A stretch of 64,000 nucleotides of DNA, taken from positions 163,140-227,139 of the forward strand of contig QQVO01000010.1 in NCBI GenBank assembly GCA_003388505.1, written 5' to 3'. Origin of the DNA: Planctomycetota bacterium (GTDB lineage Bacteria > Planctomycetota > Planctomycetia > Planctomycetales > Planctomycetaceae). The first letter of the stretch is position 1; the number at the start of each line of letters is the position of its first letter. Position numbers and translations under genes: made by a program. This document shows positions 42,789 through 51,456 of the stretch, in pieces. Below the pieces are notes generated by a model. It was not told where the DNA came from, ran no database searches, and saw only the letters and a list, made by a program, of their open reading frames with translations.

Positions 42789-45700
42789 CTACCGCAACAC
42801 GGATTCGATATGCGCGGCCAGTTCCGGGCCCGGAATCGGCCGATTCGGCAGGACGAGATAGGCACTCTTCGAATCCGCGACCCGGAGCGATCCTGACAGC
42901 CGGTTCGCCAGCTCGCGAATTCGCGCGGGATCGCGGTAATCGAAGAGGGCGTAACCCTCTTCCATACGGATGTGCCGGATTTTCCAGCCATGGGCGGCCA
43001 ATTGCAGCCTGCGAATTGCAATCAGGTTCTCAGCCGGTTCCGGGAGCGGGCCGAAGCGGTCTCGCAATTCTTCTTCCAGTTCGGCCAGTGCGTCGAAGTC
43101 CGCTGTTGCAGAGACTTTGCGGTAAACATCGATCTTCTGGCGTCCCGGCGGCACATAGTCGTTTGGAAAATAGGCCTCGATTGGCAGGTCGACGTGCACC
43201 TGTGGCGTTTCACGGGGGGCTTCCCCTTTGAGTTGCAGGACGGCGTTTTCGAGGAGCTGGCAATACAGTTCGTACCCCACTGCGGCGATATGACCACTCT
43301 GCTCCGTCCCGAGAATATTCCCCGCGCCCCGGATTTCCAGATCTCGCATGGCGATGCGGAATCCGCCGCCCAATTCGCTGAACTCCTCGATCGCCTTCAG
43401 CCGCTTGGCCGCGACGCTGGTGAGAATGCGGCCTTCCTCGACGATGAGATAGCAGTAGGCCCGGTGCTTGTAGCGTCCGACGCGGCCCCGCAACTGGTGG
43501 AGGTCGGCCAGGCCGTATTTGTCGGCCTGATGGATGAACATGGTGTTGGCGTTCGGGATGTCGAGACCGCTTTCGATGATCGTGGTCGCGACGAGGATGT
43601 CGGTCCGCCCGCGAACGAAATCCAACATGTTGGTTTCGAGTTCGTGTTCGGGCATCTGGCCGTGCACAATACCGATCCGGGCTTCGGGGATGATCTTCTG
43701 CAGCCGATCGGCGATTGATCGGATGTTGTAAACCCGGTTGTGGACAAAGTAGACCTGTCCCCCGCGGTTGAGTTCGCGCACGACGGCGTGGCGGATCTGA
43801 TTGGCGTCCCAGCGACCGACGCGGGTTTCGATCGCCATACGGTCCTGCGGCGCGGTGGTCAGGTTGGAGATATCCCGGATGCCGAGCAGAGACATGTGCA
43901 GCGTTCTGGGGATGGGTGTGGCGGTCATCGTGAGCACGTCGACCGAGAGTCTCAGCCGCTTGAGCATCTCCTTGGCGGCGACTCCGAAGCGTTGCTCCTC
44001 GTCGACGATCAGCAAACCCAGGTCGCGAAAGTAGACGTCGGGCTGAATGAGCCGATGCGTCCCGATGACGATGTCGACCCGTCCGGCTTCCATTCGTTCC
44101 AGGATTTTGCGCTGTTCACCCTTGCTCCGGAATCGCGAGAGGACTTCGACGGTGATCGGATACTCGGCGAGCCGATCGCAGAACGTGCGGTAATGCTGTT
44201 CTGCGAGGACTGTCGTCGGGACGAGGACCGCGACCTGCCGGCCGGAATCGACCACTTTGAACGCGGCTCGCAATGCGACTTCGGTCTTGCCGAAGCCGAC
44301 ATCGCCGCAGATCAGGCGGTCCATGGGCCGCGTCTCTTCGAGGTCGCGTTTGGCGTCCTCAATGGCGTGTAACTGATCGTCGGTTTCGACGTAGGGGAAC
44401 GACGCTTCGAATTCCTGCTGCAGGTGCGTGTCGGCGGGGCAGGCGATCCCCGGCCGCGACTGGCGCTCCGCCTGAATCTGCAGCATGTCGGACGCCATGT
44501 CGGAGACGGCGGCGGCGACGCGCTGTTTCTGTCGGTTCCATTGGACGCCGCCCAGTTTTGAGAGTGTGGTGGCCCCTTTGGCGGCGCCGACGTACTTCTG
44601 GACGAGGTGAATCAGCGAGACCGGCACGTAGACCTTGACGCCGTCCCGAAACTCAATGACGAGATGCTCTTCCCGCCGACCTTCTTTCTCCTGAAACTGC
44701 ATGCCGCGGAACCGGCCGATTCCGTGCGCGAGGTGTACGACCAGATCGCCCGGGGAGAGTTCCAGGAAGCTGTCGATCGCCCGGCCTTCCATCCGCCGGC
44801 GTCGACGGGGCAACCGCCGGATGTCGACCCGTCCGAACAGTTCGTGGTCGCTGACGACGACGAGTTGTTCGGCGACCAGCCGGAAACCGCTTGTTACGGT
44901 TCCAATGCAGAGCGCGACCCTCTGCTGCAGGTTTTCCGGTTCGTTCGCCAGCAGTTCGGAGAGGCGCTCCTGTTCTCCTTCGTTGTGGCAGGCGATCAGC
45001 ACGCGTTCGAGGGGGGAAAGAATTCCCGCCAGTTCCTCAAAGACTTCGCTCCTGGGGCCGGCGAAGCGCTCGATCGACTCGACCTGGAGATGGCAGGTCG
45101 TTTCAACGCTTGCGCCGCTGAGCGCTGCGACAGTGACGGAAGGGAACTCGGTGAGTCGAGAAAGAACCTCCGGAACCTGGAACAGACCGCGCGGTTCGTC
45201 GAGACGTTCCAGGTAGTGACGCCCTTCAGAAACCAGTTCTTCCGGCTCGACCAACGCGATGCGCGCGTTCGGGGGAAGATTGCCGGTGAAATACTCGCTG
45301 GGCGAATCGTCGCCGTCTTCATCGCTCTTGGCGGGGGCGATTGCCGTGATCCGGACGCGATCGAGATCTGAGACCTTCCGCTGCGTCTCGACGTCAAAAC
45401 TTCGCAGCGAGTCGACCTCATCGCCGAACAGTTCAATCCGCAGGGGATCTTCGGCGGCGGGGGCGAAGATGTCGATGATCCCCCCGTGAACGCTGAATTG
45501 TCCGGGCTCTTCGATCGCCGAGGTTCGTTCGAAACCGCGTTCGACAAGCCATCGCAATAACTCGTCGACGTCGATTTCATCGCCGGTCGCGATGCGGCGG
45601 ACTCCGGCCTCCCGTTCGCTCCTGGGCGGAACGGGCTGCAGCAGGGCTGGCATGCTCGTGACGATCACCTTGGGGGGCGGCGGTGCATCGAGCGCTTCCA

Positions 45701-46058
45701 GCACCCGGAGACGCGCTCCGAAAACGGCATCGGACAGGGAACGCTCTGCGGGGAGACCCTCCCAGGCGGAAAAGACGACCGGCGGTTCGTCGACGTACCA
45801 GGCGAGATCGGCCGCAAAATCGTCGACGTCCTGCACGCGGGGCAGCACAATCAGCAGCGTTGTCGGGGTGTATTTCGCAAGCGCTCCGGCGGCAAGCGCG
45901 CACGACGATCCCCAGGCCCCGTCAATCGTCCCGCTTTCGCCGCGGGCCAGGGCCGCCATGACCTCGGCCATCGCGGGTTGTTGGACGATTCGGGCCGTCA
46001 GGTCGGCCAGCGACTGAACCTCAACCGTATCCAACTGTGGCATCGAAGGAGGCAGCAT
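42789..46058 (-). CDS. mfd: Transcription-repair coupling factor
   Basis: 1089 residues from the ATG at 46058; a second ATG at 46043 is possible. Mfd removes RNA polymerase stalled at DNA lesions and recruits UvrA. Domains in order: UvrB-like region without Walker A (about 25-350), the RNA-polymerase-interaction domain with LSPGDLVVHLAHGIGRFRG (about 434-495), the RecG-like helicase with Walker A GDVGFGKT (585-592), DEEQ (686-689) and the TATPIPRTLHMSLLG motif, then the helicase C part with TTIIESGLDIPNANTM and QLRGRVGRYKHRAYCYL, and a C-terminal TRCF domain. The length is slightly shorter than the 1148 of E. coli. The PPIase gene follows 248 bases later. Confidence 0.98.
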   Translation of the reverse strand: MLPPSMPQLDTVEVQSLADLTARIVQQPAMAEVMAALARGESGTIDGAWGSSCALAAGALAKYTPTTLLIVLPRVQDVDDFAADLAWYVDEPPVVFSAWEGLPAERSLSDAVFGARLRVLEALDAPPPPKVIVTSMPALLQPVPPRSEREAGVRRIATGDEIDVDELLRWLVERGFERTSAIEEPGQFSVHGGIIDIFAPAAEDPLRIELFGDEVDSLRSFDVETQRKVSDLDRVRITAIAPAKSDEDGDDSPSEYFTGNLPPNARIALVEPEELVSEGRHYLERLDEPRGLFQVPEVLSRLTEFPSVTVAALSGASVETTCHLQVESIERFAGPRSEVFEELAGILSPLERVLIACHNEGEQERLSELLANEPENLQQRVALCIGTVTSGFRLVAEQLVVVSDHELFGRVDIRRLPRRRRRMEGRAIDSFLELSPGDLVVHLAHGIGRFRGMQFQEKEGRREEHLVIEFRDGVKVYVPVSLIHLVQKYVGAAKGATTLSKLGGVQWNRQKQRVAAAVSDMASDMLQIQAERQSRPGIACPADTHLQQEFEASFPYVETDDQLHAIEDAKRDLEETRPMDRLICGDVGFGKTEVALRAAFKVVDSGRQVAVLVPTTVLAEQHYRTFCDRLAEYPITVEVLSRFRSKGEQRKILERMEAGRVDIVIGTHRLIQPDVYFRDLGLLIVDEEQRFGVAAKEMLKRLRLSVDVLTMTATPIPRTLHMSLLGIRDISNLTTAPQDRMAIETRVGRWDANQIRHAVVRELNRGGQVYFVHNRVYNIRSIADRLQKIIPEARIGIVHGQMPEHELETNMLDFVRGRTDILVATTIIESGLDIPNANTMFIHQADKYGLADLHQLRGRVGRYKHRAYCYLIVEEGRILTSVAAKRLKAIEEFSELGGGFRIAMRDLEIRGAGNILGTEQSGHIAAVGYELYCQLLENAVLQLKGEAPRETPQVHVDLPIEAYFPNDYVPPGRQKIDVYRKVSATADFDALAELEEELRDRFGPLPEPAENLIAIRRLQLAAHGWKIRHIRMEEGYALFDYRDPARIRELANRLSGSLRVADSKSAYLVLPNRPIPGPELAAHIESVLR

Positions 46059-46289
46059 ACTGTCCGCTTCGATTCCCGTCCAATTCCCGCCCCCGCGCGT
46101 CCCGATCTAGCTCCGCCGGACTCCGACCGGGCGTGCGGCGAGTTGGACGGCGGGTTGTGGGGGCGTATGATAGCTTGGACAGGCTGTCCCCCGTTGGTTC
46201 GCCCCCATTGACGAGCCGGCATGATCGCTTCGGCACGATGCTCGTGGAGACGCGATTGTGTGTGATTTGACGTCGGAGAAGCACCGGAG

Positions 46290-47636
46290 ATGTCCCAGCA
46301 GTGGTACTACCGATTCCTGGACCAGGACATCGGCCCGGTCGCTTTCGAGACGCTGCGCGGCTTGGCGGCAGGCGGGTCGCTCGACGCGAACGATCTGGTC
46401 CGGAAGGACACGGATAACGAATGGCGGACTGTCGAGTCGGTCGGCGGAATCCTTCCGGATGACGCCGACGCGGACGACCTCGAGCAGATGCTGTCTGACG
46501 CTCCCGGTGAGGCCGATCTCGACGCGATGATGCCGGACGTCCCGGATCTTGACTCCATGCTGGCGCCATCCGCGCCGTCGACGGAATCGAATTCGCGTTC
46601 GGCTTCGCGAGGCGATTGTTACTGTCGGCTGCTCGGCCAGGAACTGGGGCCGATGCCGCTCGAAGAGTTGATCCACCTCGCTGAAGACGGAGAACTCTCG
46701 GCGACGGACGAGGTGAAGATCGGTGGAGAGTCTGAGTGGGTTCCGGCCGAGTCGGTGGTCGGGCTGATTCCGAAAGCGAAACCGAAACGCAAGAAGAGCA
46801 GCAAAAAGAATCGAAGACGGGTTTCAGAAGCCGAGATTGACGCGATTTTACAGAATCAGGAGTACGAAGCGGGCGGTACTTCCAACGCCGCGCCTGCGTA
46901 CGTCGCGCACCAACGGCTGGCGAAGCTGCCGCCGAGGTCGGCCGCTGAAGGCAAGAGGTCTGCCGGACCCTCTTCGACTGTTGAGCCGGACTCGAAGGAG
47001 ATCATCCCGGCTCAAGAGTCTGAGAAACAAGCGCCGGATGCAGAGGCTCCCGCACTCGAAGGGCGCGACGAACCTGCGCCGCCTGCTCCGAAACGTCGGG
47101 AGCCGGTCGCGGCATCGGCCGCACGTTCGTTGGCAGCGAGTCCGCCGCCGAGGCCTGCGGCTCCCGCTCCCCGTCCGAAGAAGCCGCGGAGCAATCCGTT
47201 CGCGGGACTCGGTTCCGGTGCGAGTTCGCTTCTGGGTGGACTGCGGGGAAAAGGCAAACCGATCGCCCTCGCTGTCGGGCTGGTTGCGGTTCTCGGACTT
47301 GTCGTATTCGGCGGCTCGTTTCTCGGCGCCGGGCGCGGTTCCGACGTCTACGCCGAAACCCTCGCGATCTGGGAAGAGGCCGGCCGTCTGCGTTCTTCCG
47401 GTGCTGGGCCGGATCAATGGAAGGCGTTTGCCGAGCGCGTCGGTCCGCGCGTCGATCAACTTGCGGACGAACTGGAGCAGGAGGCGTCCGCGAAGAAGCG
47501 GTTGCTGCAACTGATGCTGTATTGTCATCGTGATTGTTTGCCCAAGATTCTCGATCATGGAGGCGATTCTGCGGATGCGGCCTGGGAAGAGATGGAGGGG
47601 TACATGTCTGAGGCTGCGGGGATCGTGTCGAAGTAG
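46290..47636 (+). CDS. GYF_2-domain membrane protein
   Basis: 448 residues from the ATG at 46290. Residues about 3-55 (QWYYRFLDQDIGPVAFETLRGLAAGGSLDANDLVRKD) and about 108-160 (CYCRLLGQELGPMPLEELIHLAEDGELSATDEVKIGG) are two GYF_2 (DUF4339)-type domains, which bind proline-rich or similar partners. A basic stretch (KPKRKKSSKKNRRRVSE) and a long Ala/Pro/Ser/Glu linker follow. One membrane segment lies at about residues 325-345 (PIALAVGLVAVLGLVVFGG). The last 90 residues are soluble and helical. The tandem GYF_2 plus membrane layout is common in planctomycetes; partner and pathway are unknown. Confidence 0.85.
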   Translation: MSQQWYYRFLDQDIGPVAFETLRGLAAGGSLDANDLVRKDTDNEWRTVESVGGILPDDADADDLEQMLSDAPGEADLDAMMPDVPDLDSMLAPSAPSTESNSRSASRGDCYCRLLGQELGPMPLEELIHLAEDGELSATDEVKIGGESEWVPAESVVGLIPKAKPKRKKSSKKNRRRVSEAEIDAILQNQEYEAGGTSNAAPAYVAHQRLAKLPPRSAAEGKRSAGPSSTVEPDSKEIIPAQESEKQAPDAEAPALEGRDEPAPPAPKRREPVAASAARSLAASPPPRPAAPAPRPKKPRSNPFAGLGSGASSLLGGLRGKGKPIALAVGLVAVLGLVVFGGSFLGAGRGSDVYAETLAIWEEAGRLRSSGAGPDQWKAFAERVGPRVDQLADELEQEASAKKRLLQLMLYCHRDCLPKILDHGGDSADAAWEEMEGYMSEAAGIVSK

Positions 47637-47981
47637 AGCTTCGAACCTTCGCACGAAAGAGTTGGTGAATCTGAGTCGTGACGGTGGAGTGGCCAAGGCT
47701 GGAACCAAGTTCGATCGCCGAAAAACTGCAGTTTGTCGAAGCTGGGACGTCGGTGATTCCCTCGCAACGCTCGATTCATTCAAAACCCGACTTGCGAGAA
47801 TCACCTGCCTGCCGTTGGTCCTCGCACTTGCGGCCCACCAGCGATAGGCGGAAACTTCCTACAGCCAAACCGGCGACGAACAAGACGGTGCATCGGAGCG
47901 GATGGTCCGGCCGTTGTCGAATGGTCAGGGCGCTCGCGCCCGCCCGCTGACCCCGGCCGGTCGTCGCGATAGGATTCGGCG
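47637..47981. other. Intergenic region, no gene seen
   Basis: 345 bases between the GYF_2 gene and the PIN toxin gene, both plus strand. The frames present have no real-looking proteins. The end holds the promoter and ribosome binding region of the PIN pair; no convincing promoter motif was found. Confidence 0.45.
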
Positions 47982-48467
47982 ATGGACTCTGTCTATCTCG
48001 AAACAACTGTGATCGGAAATATTGCAGGACGGTTGCATCCCGACCCGAAGATTGCAGCGCGGCAACAAGTTACGCGGGAGTGGTGGATAACGGCACGAGC
48101 TCGCTACGATCTTTATGTTTCAGAAATCACACTCGAAGAGTGTGGGGACGGTGATCCAGACGCCGCACAGGAACGCCTTGATCTCGTGAGGGATATCGAC
48201 CTGGTTGAGACGTCACCGGAAGCTGAGGAATTGGCCGAATTGTTGGTCAGCCGGTTGGCGGTTCCCGCATCCCAGCCGCGCGACGCCTTACATATCGCCA
48301 TCGCCACGGTGAATGCGCTACAATTTCTCGTGACCTGGAACTTCAAGCACATCCTGAACCCGCACCTCCAGACGAAGATCGTCAACACGTGTCGGGAGGG
48401 TGGTTATGATCTGCCGGTTATTTGCACGCCTCAACAGTTCTTGGAGACTGAGAATGATTCCTCCTGA
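47982..48467 (+). CDS. PIN-like domain ribonuclease toxin
   Basis: 161 residues from the ATG at 47982. The fold is PIN-like: VYLETTVIGNIAGRL, EITLEECGDGDPDAAQERLDLV, ASQPRDALHIAIATVNALQFLVTWNFKHI. The first acidic residue of the metal site is Glu (YLETT) where classical VapC has Asp; the others are in place (EECGD, PRDALH). Such proteins occur as VapC-like toxins. The small gene at 48454 overlaps by 14 bases and is the probable antitoxin; again the toxin is first. RNA target unknown. Confidence 0.82.
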   Translation: MDSVYLETTVIGNIAGRLHPDPKIAARQQVTREWWITARARYDLYVSEITLEECGDGDPDAAQERLDLVRDIDLVETSPEAEELAELLVSRLAVPASQPRDALHIAIATVNALQFLVTWNFKHILNPHLQTKIVNTCREGGYDLPVICTPQQFLETENDSS

Positions 48468-48672
48468 TCCAACCGATGAGATCCGGGCGATCAAAGGCAA
48501 ACTCGCCGCCGAATGCGACTACGACATTCATCGCATCGCCGAACAAGCGCGACGCCACCAGCGTGAGTCGGGGCGCAAGAGCGTAACTCTCCCGCCGCGT
48601 CCAGTCCAAGCCGGAAACACGACGAACCAGTCGACGCGACCAAGCGAAACAGGCGATCGTGACTCAGCGTGA
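48454..48672 (+). CDS. Putative antitoxin of the second PIN pair
   Basis: 72 residues from the ATG at 48454, with GGAG 8 bases upstream; the frame is open further but this start fits the overlap. Small and charged (DPTDEIRAIKGKLAAECDYDIHRIAEQARRHQRESG) with an unstructured Ser/Thr/Arg tail. No DNA-binding motif is obvious. The call rests on size and on overlap with the PIN toxin gene. It may also be an unrelated small protein. Confidence 0.65.
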   Translation: MIPPDPTDEIRAIKGKLAAECDYDIHRIAEQARRHQRESGRKSVTLPPRPVQAGNTTNQSTRPSETGDRDSA

Positions 48673-48972
48673 AAGCGACGTCACTCGCGCCCATTCCGGT
48701 GTTCGATCTGAAGCGGTCGCTCTTTTCGGTGTTCTGACGCTGACTTGAAGGTTTACCCGGGTGCTCTTCCGGTCAAAGTCGCCTAGACTGATCCGCTCAC
48801 GCCGATTCACCGGGTCTCACGGCGCTTTGCTCGCTCCGGCCCCGGCCAACCGACGGAATTCTCGTCTGCCAATGTGGGAGTTGATTCTCGGTGCGGCGGA
48901 AGTCAAGCTGCTGTTTCTGCCGTCCCAACACGCGGCAAGTCTGTCCTGCACCTCGCCTCTCTGAGCACAACG
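48673..48972. other. Intergenic region with repeat-like GC-rich stretch
   Basis: 300 bases without a convincing gene. The stretch 48804-48855 (CTCGCTCCGGCCCCGGCCAA core) resembles 4907-4956. The FG-GAP gene's promoter is expected here. Confidence 0.4.
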
Positions 48973-50169
48973 ATGTTGAAAACCGCACTGTTCACTGTCG
49001 GATTCTTTCACGGACTCTCGCTTGTCGCTGCCGGGGGAGAAATCTCGTTTACGCGGGTGCAGCTCGATCCCCGGTTCCGGTCGGAAGGGGTTGCGGTCGC
49101 TGATTTCAATAATGACGGGGAGAACGACGTCGTGGCGGGCGACTACTGGTACGAAGCGCCCGGCTGGACGCGGCATGAGATTCGTCCTCCGGGAGACTTC
49201 TGGGCGGGGGAGGGGTACAGCCAGTCGTTCTGCAACTGGGCGTTCGACATCAATGAGGATGGCTACAGCGACGTGATTATCGTCGGGTTCCCCGGCGAGC
49301 CGTTTCACTGGTACGAGAACCCAAAGGGGGAAGAGGGCCATTGGAAAGAGCACGTGATCTGGCACAGCATCTGCAACGAGACGCCGCTGTTTACCGACGT
49401 GACCGGCGACGATCGGCCGGACATCGTGTTCGGATCACAGCCGGAAGCGCAGATGGGGTATATGGAGATTCCGACCGGTGAGGCCATCTACAACAAATGG
49501 GAGTTCATCCCTGTCAGCGAGCCGGGCGACCCGGGGCAGAACGGGACGTTCCGGTACTACCATGGGCTCGGCGCGGGCGACATGAACGGCGACATGCGGA
49601 CCGATATTGTGATTCCCCACGGCTGGTGGGAAGCTCCCGAGACGCTCGGCGAGTCGCTGTGGACGTTTCATCCGCATCGGCTGGCGCCGGCGCCCGACGC
49701 GAATCCCCTGACGGCGGCCGATATCTACACGGAAGACCTCGACCTCGACGGCGACCGGGACGTGATGATGAGCTGCGCGCACGCTCACGGCGTGTGGTGG
49801 TTTGAAAACGTGTCCAGCGGCGATGAGGGTGAGTTCGCGTATCACGTGATCGACGAGAGCCATTCCCAGACTCACGCGCTGCACTACGCAGACCTCAATG
49901 GCGACGGCACGCGTGAATTGATTACGGGGAAACGCTACTTCGCGCACAACGGGAACGATCCGGGGGGGCTCGATCCGGTCCGGATGTACTACTACGAAGT
50001 GAAGCCGTCGCAGGATGGACCGGAGTTCGTCCGCCACGAAATCGTGGCAGGCCGGGACACCGGGATCGGCACTCAGTTCAGCGTGACCGACATCAACGGC
50101 GACGGGCTGCTCGACATCGCCCTCTCCAACAAGAAGGGAGTGAACCTGCTGATTCAGGATGCGCCGTAG
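48973..50169 (+). CDS. Exported FG-GAP/VCBS repeat protein
   Basis: 398 residues from the ATG at 48973; an earlier in-frame start has no signal character. Residues 1-21 are a signal peptide. The rest is a beta propeller made of FG-GAP-type repeats with calcium-loop motifs of DxNxDGxxD type: VADFNNDGENDVVAG, DINEDGYSDVIIVG, DVTGDDRPDIVFG, DMNGDMRTDIVIP, DLDLDGDRDVMMS, DLNGDGTRELITG and DINGDGLLDIALS, seven in all. This implies a seven-bladed propeller. It is periplasmic or secreted and probably calcium-bound. Relatives are common in planctomycetes, where they tend to accompany sulfatases or other carbohydrate-related genes, but none is nearby here. Confidence 0.9.
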   Translation: MLKTALFTVGFFHGLSLVAAGGEISFTRVQLDPRFRSEGVAVADFNNDGENDVVAGDYWYEAPGWTRHEIRPPGDFWAGEGYSQSFCNWAFDINEDGYSDVIIVGFPGEPFHWYENPKGEEGHWKEHVIWHSICNETPLFTDVTGDDRPDIVFGSQPEAQMGYMEIPTGEAIYNKWEFIPVSEPGDPGQNGTFRYYHGLGAGDMNGDMRTDIVIPHGWWEAPETLGESLWTFHPHRLAPAPDANPLTAADIYTEDLDLDGDRDVMMSCAHAHGVWWFENVSSGDEGEFAYHVIDESHSQTHALHYADLNGDGTRELITGKRYFAHNGNDPGGLDPVRMYYYEVKPSQDGPEFVRHEIVAGRDTGIGTQFSVTDINGDGLLDIALSNKKGVNLLIQDAP

Positions 50170-50253
50170 CAAATCGCGACCGCGAAGAAGCAGACATCCG
50201 TTTTCGTCGTCCCCGACGAGGAGACGATGTCGGTTGTCGCGTCAGCTGGCGAC

Positions 50254-50309
50254 GGTATCAGTTCTCGCCTCAGCCAGCGATGGTATCAGTTCTCGCCTCA
50301 GCCGGCGAT
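50254..50309 (+). repeat. Tandem 28-base duplication at the mqnA 3' end
   Basis: GGTATCAGTTCTCGCCTCAG and the 8 following bases occur at 50254-50281 and again at 50282-50309 with one difference (CCAGCGAT versus CCGGCGAT). The second copy covers the mqnA stop codon (50298-50300), so the first copy is a duplicate of the end of the gene. Confidence 0.85.
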
Positions 50310-51158
50310 GGTGGCGGGGACTGGTGCAGCTTCGCGGAAGGTGAGTCGGCTGTGTTCGGGGGCGAGGCCATGTTGAATCGCCAACTGGTGGAACAGCCTC
50401 AACCCGCTTCGTTCGGCGGAGGAGAGGTGGAAGTGCAGGTTCTGCGTGAGGTATTTCTCCGCGGTGTCCCGGCTGATTCCCAGCGAATCTGATTCCCGCC
50501 GGGCGATGTCGACGACTCGTTCCAAGCCGACGTCCCTGGCTTCCCGCAGGGCGTCTTCGATTCCGTCGAGCGGGACGCCCTTGCGAGTGACCCACATTGC
50601 AAATACGAACGGCAGACCGGTCCAGTTGGACCAGACTTCACCGAGATCCCAGACTTCAGCGAAATCCTCGTCGAGGGGATGCATGGCGCGGTCGCCGATG
50701 ACCAGTACGGCGTCGGCTTCGCTGTCGCTGACGGAGCTTCCCATCGGCAGCGGTCGCAGGGTGGGCCGGACGGCGTAGCGTTCTTCGAGAATGATCCGCA
50801 CGAGAGCCGCGCTGGTGCGGGAGCCTTCATCGAGGGCCAGCGAGCGTATCGCCCCCGGATCGACGCGGCTGTAGAGTTTGACGCTGAGGACGGGCCCCCG
50901 CGCCGCGACGCAGGCGTCGGAGACCACCTCGTAATCCGGGTCGGCGAATGCCTCGATCGACGGGATCAGCGCCACGTCGAGTCGGCCGGCCGCCAGTTCA
51001 TCCGCGAGGCGGCTGGGGTAGTCCAACAGGAGCGACGCCTCGGGAGCGGTCTCGGCGAGGCCTTCAATCAAAGGCTTCGAGTTGAGGTAACTCACCGCGC
51101 CGATGCGAACCGGCGGTCTGGTTGAGGCTGGTCGATGATGTCGTCTGCGGTCGATCAT
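50298..51158 (-). CDS. mqnA: Chorismate dehydratase of the futalosine pathway
   Basis: 286 residues from the ATG at 51158, with GGGAAGG upstream. MqnA converts chorismate to 3-enolpyruvoylbenzoate, the first dedicated step of menaquinone synthesis via futalosine. The MqnA/periplasmic-binding-type fold shows in RIGAVSYLNSKPLIEGL, ELAAGRLDVALIPSIEA, LALDEGSRTSAALVRIILEE, AVLVIGDRAM and NWTGLPFVFAMWVTRKG. The family is cytoplasmic. The protein is slightly longer than typical (270-280). It is the only menaquinone gene in the window; it diverges from hom. The last codons lie in a 28-base tandem duplication. Confidence 0.95.
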   Translation of the reverse strand: MIDRRRHHRPASTRPPVRIGAVSYLNSKPLIEGLAETAPEASLLLDYPSRLADELAAGRLDVALIPSIEAFADPDYEVVSDACVAARGPVLSVKLYSRVDPGAIRSLALDEGSRTSAALVRIILEERYAVRPTLRPLPMGSSVSDSEADAVLVIGDRAMHPLDEDFAEVWDLGEVWSNWTGLPFVFAMWVTRKGVPLDGIEDALREARDVGLERVVDIARRESDSLGISRDTAEKYLTQNLHFHLSSAERSGLRLFHQLAIQHGLAPEHSRLTFREAAPVPATIAG

Positions 51159-51456
51159 TCGCACTTGCCTTCCCTTTCGACGAACCGGGATTATAGAGAC
51201 GCGGGAAGACGGTTCCAACGCCCGGTCTGTCCAGTTCGTCAATCAGCGGCTACCATCCGCCGGTTCTGCAACCGCAATTGATCGCGACGATTAACGAGTC
51301 GCTACCGGTCGCGGCGAGCTTTGCATCGCGATCCTGCCGAAACATTCAGACGGAAACGCCTGAATCGCCGAAGGGTGCAGCGGCGCAACCTCCTCACAGG
51401 ATTAATCGCAACTGCGAGGTTCCGACGGACAGGTAATTCTGGAAAACTCTGACGGC

